Of a stretch of 38,913 nucleotides of DNA, positions 28,433-37,578 are shown piece after piece. The translations under genes were made by a program, and so were the position numbers. Position 1 is the stretch's first letter; the number at the start of each line of letters is the position of its first letter. The stretch lies in NCBI GenBank assembly GCA_947475655.1, contig CANJOB010000008.1, positions 1-38,913 of the forward strand, in the 5' to 3' direction. The DNA comes from Caulobacterales bacterium (lineage in GTDB: Bacteria > Pseudomonadota > Alphaproteobacteria > Caulobacterales > Caulobacteraceae). The notes beneath the pieces are model-generated. The model saw only the letters and a list, made by a program, of their open reading frames with translations. It was not told where the DNA came from and did not search any database.

Positions 28433-28523
28433 CCGCTCCTCCCCGCGAAAGCGGGGATCCAGTTCTGTCCAGCGAAGAACTAACGAAAAAAGCCTGGGTC
28501 CCCGCTTTCGCGGGGAGGAGCGG
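28433..28523. repeat. Compound palindromic inverted-repeat element (REP/MITE-like) between convergent genes
   Basis: Left arm CCGCTCCTCCCCGCGAAAGCGGGGATCCAG and right arm CTGGGTCCCCGCTTTCGCGGGGAGGAGCGG are near-perfect reverse complements; each arm is itself a 6-bp GAAA/TTTC hairpin. Confidence 0.85.
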
Positions 28524-28526
28524 GTT

Positions 28527-29417
28527 TTAATCGTCGATCCCGTTCAGCCGCTTGGCGGCGGTGACGGTGTTGGCAAGCAGGCAGGCGATGGTCATCGGCC
28601 CGACACCGCCCGGCACCGGCGTGATCCAGCCGGCGACCTGAGCCGCCTCGTCGAAGGCCACGTCGCCGACCAGGCGAGTCTTGCCCTCGGCCGCCTTTTC
28701 CGGATCGCGCGATGGAACGCGGTTGATCCCGACGTCGATCACCGCCGCGCCGGGTTTGATCCAGTCGCGGCGCACCATCTCGGCCCTCCCCGCCGCGGCG
28801 ACCAGTATGTCGGCTTCCCGGCATATGGCGGGCAGGTCACGGCTTTTCGAGTGGGCGATCGTCACGGTGCAGTCGGCGGCCAGCAGCAGTTGCGCCATCG
28901 GCTTGCCCATCAGGTTGGAGCGCCCGACCACGACCGCGCGTTTGCCGGCCAGGTCGCCCAGCGCGTCACGCAGCAGCATCATGCAGCCGAGCGGCGTGCA
29001 GGGGGTGAGGGCCGGCAGGCCGCTGGCCAGCCGTCCGGCGTTGATCACGTTGAGGCCGTCGACGTCCTTGTCCGGGCTGATGGCGGCGACCACGCGGGCC
29101 TGGTCCATGTGCGCCGGGACGGGGAACTGCACCAATATGCCGTGGATCGACGCATCGTCGTTCAGACGCGCCACCAGGGCCAGGAGGTCGTCCTGCGATG
29201 TCTCGGCAGGCAGGCGATGGGTGACCGACTTCATCCCGGCCGCGTCGGTCTGCTCGCCCTTGTTGCGGACATAGACCTGGCTGGCTGGGTCCTCGCCGAC
29301 CAGCACTACCGCCAGGCCGGGCTGTAGGCACTTGGCCCTCAGTTGGGCGACGTCCGCCGCCACCTGTTCGCGTAGCCGGGCGGCGAAGGCCTTGCCGTCG
29401 ATGATGTTGGCGCTCAT
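28527..29417 (-). CDS. folD: Bifunctional methylenetetrahydrofolate dehydrogenase / methenyltetrahydrofolate cyclohydrolase
   Basis: [58 protein letters not shown] and [18 protein letters not shown] motifs. Confidence 0.96.
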   Translation of the reverse strand: MSANIIDGKAFAARLREQVAADVAQLRAKCLQPGLAVVLVGEDPASQVYVRNKGEQTDAAGMKSVTHRLPAETSQDDLLALVARLNDDASIHGILVQFPVPAHMDQARVVAAISPDKDVDGLNVINAGRLASGLPALTPCTPLGCMMLLRDALGDLAGKRAVVVGRSNLMGKPMAQLLLAADCTVTIAHSKSRDLPAICREADILVAAAGRAEMVRRDWIKPGAAVIDVGINRVPSRDPEKAAEGKTRLVGDVAFDEAAQVAGWITPVPGGVGPMTIACLLANTVTAAKRLNGIDD

Positions 29418-29455
29418 GGCGCGCTGACTAGCGGCTTAGCCAGCGCAAATCCACC

Positions 29456-29989
<534 letters not shown>

Positions 29990-30218
29990 GGGTGATCTTC
30001 ATTCCCTTGACGCGAACCGGCTAGGTTAACCGTCACGAAACCGCGTTAGTCTCATCCTAGTCGGGCGATTCGAGGCGTGGCTAGCGTCTCGGCCCGCGGA
30101 GGGGTGTGAATGGCGCCATCTGGCGTGCTTAAGCGGCGCACACCGCCGCCCATTCTGGAGATTTCCGCACGGCGGGCATGCCCGGCCGCGGACCGGCTAC
30201 AATTCACTCCCGTTGCAG

Positions 30219-30250
30219 AAGGGCGCGCCATTCCGGCGACGCCCTTTTTT
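30219..30250 (+). terminator. Rho-independent-like terminator upstream of phoH
   Basis: AAGGGCG-C-GCC-ATTCC-GGC-GA-CGCCCTT followed by a T6 tract. Confidence 0.72.
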
Positions 30251-30285
30251 CTTGGCTTTTTTCCTGGTCACCGAGGAGGTTGCAT

Positions 30286-31077
30286 ATGACGAAGCGGGCT
30301 CAAAAGCGGGTGATGCGCGAAGGCGCGTTCGATGCCGGTCAGTTCGATCATCGAGGCGGGGCCGCCGTCGATGACAAAATTCGCCGCCTGCCGCTCAACC
30401 GCACCGGTTGGAGCCCCCTCTCCAGAGACGACCACGACCCGACCCGCGAACAGGGCTACCTGAAAACCATCAAGGCCAAGTCGGACGGCCAGGCCCAGCT
30501 GATGAAGGCCGTGGACGAGAAAAACCTGGTGCTGGCGCTTGGCCCGGCCGGAACGGGCAAGACCTACCTGGCCATCGCCAAGGCGGTGGAGGCGCTGGAA
30601 TCGGGCAGCGTCGCCCGCATCGTGCTCTCGCGACCCGCCGTCGAGGCCGGTGAATCGATCGGCTTCCTGCCGGGCGACGCCGAGGACAAGCTGGCCCCCT
30701 ACCTTCGGCCGCTTTACGACGCCCTGTCGGACCGGCTGTCGATGAAGCGGGTCCGCTCCCTGATGGCCGAGGGCATGATCGAGATCGCCCCGGTCGGGTT
30801 CATGCGCGGCCGCACCCTCAACAACGCCTTCGTGGTCATCGACGAGGCGCAGAACTGCACCTATGTGCAGCTGAAGATGCTGCTCACGCGCCTGGGCTGG
30901 AACAGTACGATGGTCGTCACCGGCGACCCGAACCAGTCCGATCTCCTGCAAGGTATCTCTGGTCTGGCCGACGTGGCCGACAAGCTGGAAACCTTGCCGA
31001 ATATCGCCGTGGTCCGCCTCGCCGACCGCGACATCGTTCGCCACCCGCTGGTGGCGGAGATGCTAGGCGTGCTCTAG
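30286..31077 (+). CDS. phoH: PhoH family ATPase
   Basis: LALGPAGTGKTYLAIAKAVEAL Walker A, RPAVEAGESIGFLPGDAEDKLAPYLRPLYDAL, FVVIDEAQNCTYVQLKMLLTRLG and TGDPNQSDL motifs. ATG 30286 preceded by GGAGG. Confidence 0.93.
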   Translation: MTKRAQKRVMREGAFDAGQFDHRGGAAVDDKIRRLPLNRTGWSPLSRDDHDPTREQGYLKTIKAKSDGQAQLMKAVDEKNLVLALGPAGTGKTYLAIAKAVEALESGSVARIVLSRPAVEAGESIGFLPGDAEDKLAPYLRPLYDALSDRLSMKRVRSLMAEGMIEIAPVGFMRGRTLNNAFVVIDEAQNCTYVQLKMLLTRLGWNSTMVVTGDPNQSDLLQGISGLADVADKLETLPNIAVVRLADRDIVRHPLVAEMLGVL

Positions 31078-31102
31078 CGCCTCTAAATCAGAGCAAAGAA
31101 AT

Positions 31103-31128
31103 GGGGCCGGCGGTCACCCGCCGGCCCC
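31103..31128. terminator. Strong hairpin, likely bidirectional terminator between convergent phoH and DUF3126 genes
   Basis: GGGGCCGGCGG-TCAC-CCGCCGGCCCC followed by GATTTCGTTT; minus side followed by ATTTCTTT. Confidence 0.75.
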
Positions 31129-31154
31129 GATTTCGTTTCCAGGACGGCGAAGCC

Positions 31155-31358
31155 CTATTCCAGGTCTTCGGCCAAGATCGCCATTTCGAACAGGAACGAG
31201 CCCGCCTCGTCCTCGTCCTCGTAGATCACGCCGATGAACTCGCCCTTCAACTCGACCTCGGCCGAGTCCTTCTGCTTGCGCGCCTTCACCTCGAAGTGCG
31301 GGTTGCCGAAAGTGCGCTTCAGGTGGGCTTGCAGCTGCGCGATATGCTTGTCGTCCAC
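31155..31358 (-). CDS. DUF3126 family small protein
   Basis: 67 aa: MDDKHIAQLQAHLKRTFGNPHFEVKARKQKDSAEVELKGEFIGVIYEDEDEAGSFLFEMAILAEDLE; located next to cysE. Confidence 0.85.
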   Translation of the reverse strand: MDDKHIAQLQAHLKRTFGNPHFEVKARKQKDSAEVELKGEFIGVIYEDEDEAGSFLFEMAILAEDLE

Positions 31359-31432
31359 GGCCTATTCTCTCCCGAAGCGTCGTTGCGCTGGACCCTAGAT
31401 GGAAACGCGTTCCGGTTGAAACTGGAAATTCG

Positions 31433-32263
31433 CTAGATCACGTAGTCGTACACCACGTCGGCCAGGGTGTGGTCCATGCTGCGCGCCGGCTCCTCGCAGG
31501 TCGGGCAGTTCATGATCCGGGCGGGCACGCCGGCGGCGGTGCAGCCGGCGGGCACGGCCCGCAGCACCACCGAACCGGAGGCGACCTTGGCGTAGTCGCC
31601 GATCTCGATATTGCCCAGGACCTTGGCCCCCGCCCCCAGCAGCACGCCCTTGCCGATCTTCGGGTGGCGGTCGCCGCGCTGGGCCCCGGTGCCGCCCAGG
31701 GTCACACCGTGCAGCATGGAGACGTCGTCTCCCACCACCGCCGTCTCGCCGATGACGATGCCGGTGCCGTGGTCGAGGAAGACGCCCGAACCGATCACGG
31801 CGGCGGGGTGGATATCGACCTGGGTCAGTTCCGACATGCGGCTCTGCAGATAGAGCGCCATCGGCTCGCGGCCCTGCGCCCACAGCCAGTGGGCGACACG
31901 GTAGGTCTGCAGGGCCAGGAAGCCCTTGAAGAACAGGAACGGCTGCAAATAGCCCTTGCAGGCGGGGTCGCGCTCGAACACCGCCTTCAGGTCGGCCTCG
32001 GCGGCATCCAGCAGCGACGGGTCGTCAGCATAGGCCTGTTCGGCGATCTCGCGGGCGCTCATGGCCCGCAGTTCCACGTCCGACAGCTTGCGGGCGATCT
32101 GGTAGGACAGGGCGTGATCCATGCTCTGGTGGGTCAGGATCACGGCGTTGATCAGCGACGCCAGGGCCGGTTCGGACGCGGCGGCGCGCTCCGCCTCGTT
32201 GCGCAGGGCGGCCCAGACGGGCGGCGGCGTGTCCGCGTCGATCACTTCCAGGTGCTGGGCCAA
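31433..32263 (-). CDS. cysE: Serine O-acetyltransferase
   Basis: DIHPAAVIGSGVFLDHGTGIVIGETAVVGDDVSMLHGVTLGGTGAQRGDRHPKIGKGVLLGAGAKVLGNIEIG. Confidence 0.96.
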   Translation of the reverse strand: MAQHLEVIDADTPPPVWAALRNEAERAAASEPALASLINAVILTHQSMDHALSYQIARKLSDVELRAMSAREIAEQAYADDPSLLDAAEADLKAVFERDPACKGYLQPFLFFKGFLALQTYRVAHWLWAQGREPMALYLQSRMSELTQVDIHPAAVIGSGVFLDHGTGIVIGETAVVGDDVSMLHGVTLGGTGAQRGDRHPKIGKGVLLGAGAKVLGNIEIGDYAKVASGSVVLRAVPAGCTAAGVPARIMNCPTCEEPARSMDHTLADVVYDYVI

Positions 32264-32285
32264 GCTCTGAGCTCCCTCGCCGCCT

Positions 32286-32906
32286 TTAAGGCGTTCCCAC
32301 TAACATAATACGCGCCAAGGCGCGCGGCAGTTCGCCGCTGACCGCCATATGGTGAGCCCTAAGAAGCATGGCTACCGTGAGGGAATCCTGAATCTGGCCG
32401 CCGATGGCCAGGGCCAGCACCTCCTGGAACGGCGCGCGGGCGATGGCCAGGTCCTCGGTCCCGTCCGGTTCGGAAGGCCCCTGGATAAGCCCCATGGCCA
32501 CATAGCCTATGGCCAACTCATCGGTGACGGAGTTGGAAAGCTGCAGCTGCAGCACTTCGCGCCAGTCGGCGGCGATCAGCCCGGTCTCCTCGGCCAGCTC
32601 GCGTTTGGCCCCCTCCAGCGGGTCCTCGCCCAGCGGCGCGCCGCCCTCGGGGATCTCCCAGCTGTAGTCGCGGAAGGCGAACCGGTTCTGGCCCACCAGG
32701 GTGACGGTCCCGTCGTCGTGCAGCGGCAGGACGGCGATCGCGCGATTCTTGAAACCCACCACCCCATACAGCGCCGGGCGGCCCGTGGGAGCGGTGGCGT
32801 CGTATTCGGTCAAGGACAGCCAGGGATTTTCATAAACGAGCCTGCCCGGCCCGGCATGCCAGGGCTTGCCGTGGTCAACCATCCAGTCCGGTTTGCCCGC
32901 CGCCAT
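32286..32906 (-). CDS. NUDIX hydrolase
   Basis: NUDIX box GGAPLGEDPLEGAKRELAEETGL; AGGAG upstream of the start. Confidence 0.9.
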   Translation of the reverse strand: MAAGKPDWMVDHGKPWHAGPGRLVYENPWLSLTEYDATAPTGRPALYGVVGFKNRAIAVLPLHDDGTVTLVGQNRFAFRDYSWEIPEGGAPLGEDPLEGAKRELAEETGLIAADWREVLQLQLSNSVTDELAIGYVAMGLIQGPSEPDGTEDLAIARAPFQEVLALAIGGQIQDSLTVAMLLRAHHMAVSGELPRALARIMLVGTP

Positions 32907-32928
32907 TGCTCCTGCTCTCCCGGTCGCT

Positions 32929-32977
32929 GGAGCCTTCCCGATTGCGATGAATCATCGGAATCGGATCAGAAGGCTCC
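32929..32977. repeat. Compound stem-loop 1 in NUDIX/nitroreductase divergent intergene
   Basis: GGAGCCTTC...GAAGGCTCC (9 bp) enclosing CCGATT/AATCGG and CGATG-AAT-CATCG. Confidence 0.85.
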
Positions 32978-32991
32978 ATCTTTAGAGTTTC

Positions 32992-33039
32992 GAGCCTGTC
33001 CAGGCGGCGAAACCGCTCACACTTTCGCCTGACAGGCTC
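32992..33039. repeat. Compound stem-loop 2 in NUDIX/nitroreductase divergent intergene
   Basis: GAGCCTGTC...GACAGGCTC (9 bp) enclosing GGCGAAA-CCGCTCACAC-TTTCGCC (7 bp). Confidence 0.85.
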
Positions 33040-33076
33040 TAGGTGAGGTCTCATAACCGCAGAAAAGGCCTTCGTC

Positions 33077-33685
33077 TTGACCGTTCCGCCCGCCCCGGCC
33101 TTCGGCGAACCCATAGCCGACCAGGCTTCCGCCGAGGTGCTGGCCTTCCTGGCGCGCCGCCGCTCGGCCTCGGCCATGGCGTTGACCGGCCCGTCCCCCT
33201 CTTCCGCCGAGCTTGACGACCTGCTCCGCCTGGCCGCCCGGGTGCCGGACCACGGCAAGATCAACCCCTGGCGCTTCCTGATCCTGCGCGGGGCGGCCAA
33301 GGACGCCTTCGTCGCCCGCCTTGAAGCCCTGGCCCAGGCCCGCCCCGACTCGCCCAAGGCCACGGCGGCGCTCGGCAAGATGCGCATCCCGCCGCTGGCG
33401 GTGGCGGTGATTTCCAGCCCCGTCGAGGGCAATATCCCGCTCTGGGAGCAGCAGATGTCGGCCGGGGCGGTCTGCGCCACCCTGGTGATGGCGGCCACCG
33501 CCATGGGCTACGGCGCCAACTGGATCACGGACTGGTACGCCTTCGACGACAAAGCCCTGGCGATCCTGGGCCTTGCCCCCGGCGAGCAGATGGCGGGCTT
33601 TGTCTATATCGGCTCCCACGGCGAGCCGCCGCAGGAGCGGGTTCGGCCGGACCTGAGCACCCTCGTCAGCGACTGGAATCCCTAG
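33077..33685 (+). CDS. Nitroreductase family protein
   Basis: [61 protein letters not shown] motifs; TTG start per ORF track. Confidence 0.9.
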   Translation: MTVPPAPAFGEPIADQASAEVLAFLARRRSASAMALTGPSPSSAELDDLLRLAARVPDHGKINPWRFLILRGAAKDAFVARLEALAQARPDSPKATAALGKMRIPPLAVAVISSPVEGNIPLWEQQMSAGAVCATLVMAATAMGYGANWITDWYAFDDKALAILGLAPGEQMAGFVYIGSHGEPPQERVRPDLSTLVSDWNP

Positions 33686-34137
33686 CCGCGCCCGCGGTAA
33701 GGTGCGACGCCCTGATCAGGCAGCCAGAGGCCCTCCGGGGCCGGGCCGGTCTGCCAGAACACGTCGATGGGGATGCCGCCGCGCGGGAACCAGTAGCCGC
33801 CGATGCGCAGCCATGTCGGCGCCGCCACCTCAGCGATCTTGCGCCCGATGGCCACGGTGCAGTCCTCGTGGAAAGCGCCGTGGTTGCGGAAGGCGGCCAG
33901 GTACAGCTTCAGCGACTTGGATTCGATCAGCCACTCGCCCGGGGCGTAGTCGATCACCAGGTGGGCGAAGTCCGGCTGCCCGGTAACCGGGCACAGCGAA
34001 GTGAACTCAGGAACGGTGAAACGGGCCAGGTAGAGCTGTCCCGCCTGCGGATTGGGCACGCGCTCCAGCACCGCCACCTCCGGGCTTTCGGCGGGGGCGG
34101 CGACTCGGCCAAGCTGGGTCAGGGGCGTCTCATCCAT
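33682..34137 (-). CDS. queF: NADPH-dependent 7-cyano-7-deazaguanine reductase
   Basis: [54 protein letters not shown]. Confidence 0.96.
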   Translation of the reverse strand: MDETPLTQLGRVAAPAESPEVAVLERVPNPQAGQLYLARFTVPEFTSLCPVTGQPDFAHLVIDYAPGEWLIESKSLKLYLAAFRNHGAFHEDCTVAIGRKIAEVAAPTWLRIGGYWFPRGGIPIDVFWQTGPAPEGLWLPDQGVAPYRGRG

Positions 34138-34333
34138 GCTTTGCGCTTAATCCACCCCGGCCCCGGCGGCAATCCACCCTTGTGACGCACAAATTTCATG
34201 CGCTATTCACGACTGAGTGCCTATTCGTTGATCACTGCTCGCTTCGTAAGCACACTAGCGGCGACCTACGTTGCACCTGCGAAGGGAAACGCGATGTTGG
34301 GGCAGCCCGGGGGTGCGAGAAGCCACTGGCTAG

Positions 34334-34353
34334 CGGCGGGCGTTGGCCCGCCG
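34334..34353 (+). promoter_or_regulatory. Hairpin in presumed 5' UTR of porin gene
   Basis: CGGCGGGC-GTTG-GCCCGCCG, 24 bp upstream of the porin ATG. Confidence 0.5.
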
Positions 34354-34377
34354 GAAATGACATAAAGGGGATATCAC

Positions 34378-35079
34378 ATGAAGTTTCTCAAGCTCGCTCT
34401 CTGCGCCGCTACCGCCTCGCTCGCCCTGGGCGGCGCCGCCATGGCGCAAGAAGCAAGCGGTCCGAGCGTGTCCTTCAACGTCGGCGCGAACACTGACTAT
34501 TCGTTCCGCGGCCTGACCCAGACGGAAAAGGATCCGTCGGTGTTCGGCGGCGCCGACGTCAGCTCCGGCCCGGTCTACGGCGGCGTTTGGGCCTCCACCG
34601 TCGGCTTCGCCGACGCGGAAGTCGACCTCTACGCCGGTGTGAAGCCTGCCGTCGGCCCGGTCACCTTCGACCTGGGCGTGATCTACTACGGTTACGTCGG
34701 TTCCGACGTCAGCAACGCCGCCTACTGGGAAGGCAAGATCGCCGCCTCGATCGCCGCCGGCGCCGGCACCCTGGGCGTCGCCTACTACTATTCGCCTGAG
34801 TTCTTCGGCGACACCGGCAAGGCCGACTACTACGAGCTGAACGGCTCGGTTCCGCTCGGCAAGGTCAGCCTCAGCGGCGCGGTCGGCCACCAGAGCCTGG
34901 CCCGCGGCAGCTACGGCGTCGACGGCTACTCGACCTGGAACGCCGGCGTCACGATTCCCGTGTTCTCCGACAAGGTCGCCCTCGACCTGCGCTACGTCTA
35001 CACCGACGACGACGCCAAGATCGCCTGCGTCGGCTGCAACCTGAACAAGTTCATCGCCACCATCAAGGCGACGTTCTAG
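34378..35079 (+). CDS. TorF family putative porin
   Basis: Signal peptide MKFLKLALCAATASLALGGAAMAQ; FNVGANTDYSFRGLTQTEKDPSVFGGADVSSGPVYGGVWAS. Confidence 0.92.
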   Translation: MKFLKLALCAATASLALGGAAMAQEASGPSVSFNVGANTDYSFRGLTQTEKDPSVFGGADVSSGPVYGGVWASTVGFADAEVDLYAGVKPAVGPVTFDLGVIYYGYVGSDVSNAAYWEGKIAASIAAGAGTLGVAYYYSPEFFGDTGKADYYELNGSVPLGKVSLSGAVGHQSLARGSYGVDGYSTWNAGVTIPVFSDKVALDLRYVYTDDDAKIACVGCNLNKFIATIKATF

Positions 35080-35106
35080 TCCTTCTGTCGATCGAATAGC
35101 GTACCC

Positions 35107-35146
35107 GGCCGCCGCGGCTCCCAATCCGCGGCGGCCATTTTTTTTT
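35107..35146 (+). terminator. Rho-independent terminator after porin gene
   Basis: GGCCGCCGCGG-CTCCCAAT-CCGCGGCGGCC-A-T9. Confidence 0.95.
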
Positions 35147-35213
35147 GCGCTGACCGCGGCCATGGCGCCCGGTCCGCAAAGCGCCCATGCTTGCCTCCCG
35201 CAGCGGAGGCGAC

Positions 35214-35780
35214 ATGCCCCAGGCCCATTCCCCCGAATTCACCGCGGCCGCGCGCCGCTTCTTCGACAAGTCGCCCGAGCAGCTAAGCGAACACCAGCAC
35301 AAGGTGCTGAAGCGCTCGATCTCGCGCCAGGCGCTGGACATCGACCTCGCCGCGCCCGAGCCGAGCTTCGGTCAGAGGCTGGCCGACCGGGTCGCGGCTG
35401 TCGGCGGATCATGGGCCTTCATCATCGGCTTCGGCGTCGTGCTGATCGCCTGGGTTGGACTGAACGTGGCCCTGGCGACGAAGGCGTTCGACCCCTACCC
35501 CTTCATCTTCCTCAACCTGATGCTGTCGATGCTGGCGGCGATCCAGGCCCCGGTCATCATGATGAGTCAGAACCGGCAGGGGGCGAAAGACCGGGCCGAC
35601 GCCGCCCACGACTACGAGGTCAACCTCAAGGCCGAGATCGAGATCATGGCCCTGCACGACAAGCTCGACCAACTGCGGGCGCAGGACATTGAAGCCCTGA
35701 TCGGCAAGCAGAACGAGCAGATCGCCCTGCTGACCCGCCTGGTGCGCGCGAGGCCAGCCAAACCGCGCGCCACTGGCTGA
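35214..35780 (+). CDS. DUF1003 domain-containing membrane protein
   Basis: LADRVAAVGGSWAFIIGFGVVLIAWVGLN...FDPYPFIFLNLMLSMLAAIQAPVIMMSQNRQGAKDR. Confidence 0.93.
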   Translation: MPQAHSPEFTAAARRFFDKSPEQLSEHQHKVLKRSISRQALDIDLAAPEPSFGQRLADRVAAVGGSWAFIIGFGVVLIAWVGLNVALATKAFDPYPFIFLNLMLSMLAAIQAPVIMMSQNRQGAKDRADAAHDYEVNLKAEIEIMALHDKLDQLRAQDIEALIGKQNEQIALLTRLVRARPAKPRATG

Positions 35781-35784
35781 CTTT

Positions 35785-35871
35785 TGGTGCGGACGGAGGG
35801 AGTCGAACCCTCACTCCCTTGCGGGAAACGGATTTTAAGTCCGGTGCGTCTACCAGTTCCGCCACGTCCAC
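35785..35871 (-). tRNA. tRNA-Leu (anticodon TAA)
   Basis: Reverse complement GTGGACGTGGCGGAACTGGTAGACGCACCGGACTTAAAATCCG...GGTTCGACTCCCTCCGTCCGCACCA; class II variable arm; encoded CCA. Confidence 0.97.
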
Positions 35872-35907
35872 CTGAATGTAGGTCGTGCCACAGAGGCACG
35901 ACGGACG

Positions 35908-36666
35908 CTAGGCGTCGACCAGCGTCGCCCCGGTGATGCCCGCGCCCTCGAGGGCGGCGATCAGGTCGCCGACGGCGCGTTCCAGCTCCGCCTCGTCGCG
36001 GCCGCGCAGCACCAGGTTGGAGCCGAAGCCGTCGGGCCCGAAGAACGGATAGCTACCCATCGACATCTCCGGATAGGCGCGCGCCGTGGCCTCCAGCGGC
36101 GCGGCGATCACGCCCTCGCCGAATTTCTCCACCCGCACCGTGCGCGACAGCACTACCGCCCCGCCTTTGAGACGCCAGCCCACGTCGTTGAGCATGCCGC
36201 GCATGATCGAGGGCACGCCGGCCAGGACGAACACATTGCCGATCATGAAGCCGGGCGGCCCCTGCACCGGGTTGGCGATCAGCTCGCCCCCGTCCGGCAC
36301 CCGCGCCATGCGGCGGCGGGCGGCGTTCAGGTCGCCCGCCGCGTAGCGCTTCTCCATCATGGCGATGATCTCGGGGTGTTCGTACAGCTTCACACCGAAC
36401 GCGGCGGCGACGCCGTCGGCGGTGATGTCGTCGTGGGTCGGGCCGATGCCGCCGGTGGTGATCACATAGTCCCAGCGCCCCCGCAGGGCGTTCACGGCGG
36501 CGACGATGTCTTCCAGCACGTCGCTGACCACGCGGGCCTCAGCCACCTCCACCCCCAGCACGCCGAGGAACTTGGCGATGGCGCTCAGGTTGATGTCCTG
36601 GGTGCGGCCGGAGAGGATCTCGTCGCCGACGATCAGGACGGCGGCGGTGACGCGCTGGACAGACAT
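35908..36666 (-). CDS. Competence/damage-inducible CinA N-terminal-type (molybdopterin-binding) protein
   Basis: AAVLIVGDEILSGRTQDINLSAIAKFLG, VITTGGIGPTHDDITADGVAAAFG, GPPGFMIGNVFVLAGVPSIM. Confidence 0.92.
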   Translation of the reverse strand: MSVQRVTAAVLIVGDEILSGRTQDINLSAIAKFLGVLGVEVAEARVVSDVLEDIVAAVNALRGRWDYVITTGGIGPTHDDITADGVAAAFGVKLYEHPEIIAMMEKRYAAGDLNAARRRMARVPDGGELIANPVQGPPGFMIGNVFVLAGVPSIMRGMLNDVGWRLKGGAVVLSRTVRVEKFGEGVIAAPLEATARAYPEMSMGSYPFFGPDGFGSNLVLRGRDEAELERAVGDLIAALEGAGITGATLVDA

Positions 36667-36721
36667 GCAGAACTCCGGTTTCCGCTTCCCGCGGACGTAT
36701 CGCTTAGGATAACCGGCGCGG

Positions 36722-37429
36722 ATGCAGTTTCCAGGCCCTCTCGCCCACGGCGTGCTGATCGACCGCTACAAGCGCTTCTTCGCCGACGTGATGCTGGACG
36801 ACGGGCGCGCCGTCACCGCCCACTGCCCCAATCCGGGCGCCATGCTGGGGCTGAAGTCACCGGGCATGGGCGTCTGGGTCAGCCTCTCCGACAATCCCAA
36901 GCGCAGCCTGGCCTGGACCCTGGAGATGGCGGAGGCCGACGGGGTTCTGGTCGGCGTCAACACCCTGCACCCCAACCGGCTGGTGGCCGAGGCCCTCAGC
37001 GATGACGCCATTCCGCACCTGGTCGGCTACGAGACCATCCGCCGCGAGGTCCGCTACGGCGAGGCCAGCCGGGTCGATTTCCTGCTCACCGGACCTGATC
37101 GCCCGGCCTGCTGGCTGGAGATCAAGAACTGCCATTTCATGCGAACGCCCGGCCTGGCCGAGTTCCCCGACTGCGTCGCCGCCCGCTCGGCCAAGCACCT
37201 GCGCGAGCTGGAGGCCATGGTCGCCGCCGGCGACCGCGCGGTCGTGCTGTTCGTGGTCCAGCGCGAGGACTGCGAGGCCTTCAGCGCCTGCCGCGACCTC
37301 GACCCGGTCTTCGCCGCCGCCCTCGACCATGCCGCCGACGCAGGGGTGGAGGTGATGGTCCACGCCTGCGCCATGTCAAACAAGGCAATACGGATAGCGT
37401 GGCCACTGGTATGGCGGCGTTCGCCTTGA
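36722..37429 (+). CDS. sfsA: DNA/RNA nuclease SfsA (sugar fermentation stimulation protein)
   Basis: [91 protein letters not shown]. Confidence 0.95.
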   Translation: MQFPGPLAHGVLIDRYKRFFADVMLDDGRAVTAHCPNPGAMLGLKSPGMGVWVSLSDNPKRSLAWTLEMAEADGVLVGVNTLHPNRLVAEALSDDAIPHLVGYETIRREVRYGEASRVDFLLTGPDRPACWLEIKNCHFMRTPGLAEFPDCVAARSAKHLRELEAMVAAGDRAVVLFVVQREDCEAFSACRDLDPVFAAALDHAADAGVEVMVHACAMSNKAIRIAWPLVWRRSP

Positions 37430-37485
37430 CTCCGGCCGGGGCGAGCGCCTAGGGCTCGGACTGCCGGCGGCGCCGGCCGTAAGCG

Positions 37486-37511
37486 TTCAACGTCATTCAA
37501 CGCACTCAACG
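37486..37511 (+). repeat. Three direct copies of (T)TCAACG at exact 10-bp period
   Basis: TTCAACGTCA TTCAACGCAC TCAACG, upstream of the MFS start. Confidence 0.75.
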
Positions 37512-37578
37512 ATCCTCGGGGGATCGGGGTGCGTTACGCGTCGCGCCCCGTCGATCGAGGACAGATCCGGAGCGCGCC

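Noticed and set aside
35612-35899. ORFs with MDVAELVDAPDLKSVSRKGVRVRLPPSAP
   Set aside because: This is translation of the tRNA-Leu gene on the minus strand, a known spurious-ORF artefact.
37486-37511. CRISPR-like or Pho-box interpretation of the TCAACG repeats
   Set aside because: Repeat units are only 6-7 bp with a 10-bp period; CRISPR repeats are far longer and Pho boxes use an 11-bp period with a different consensus.
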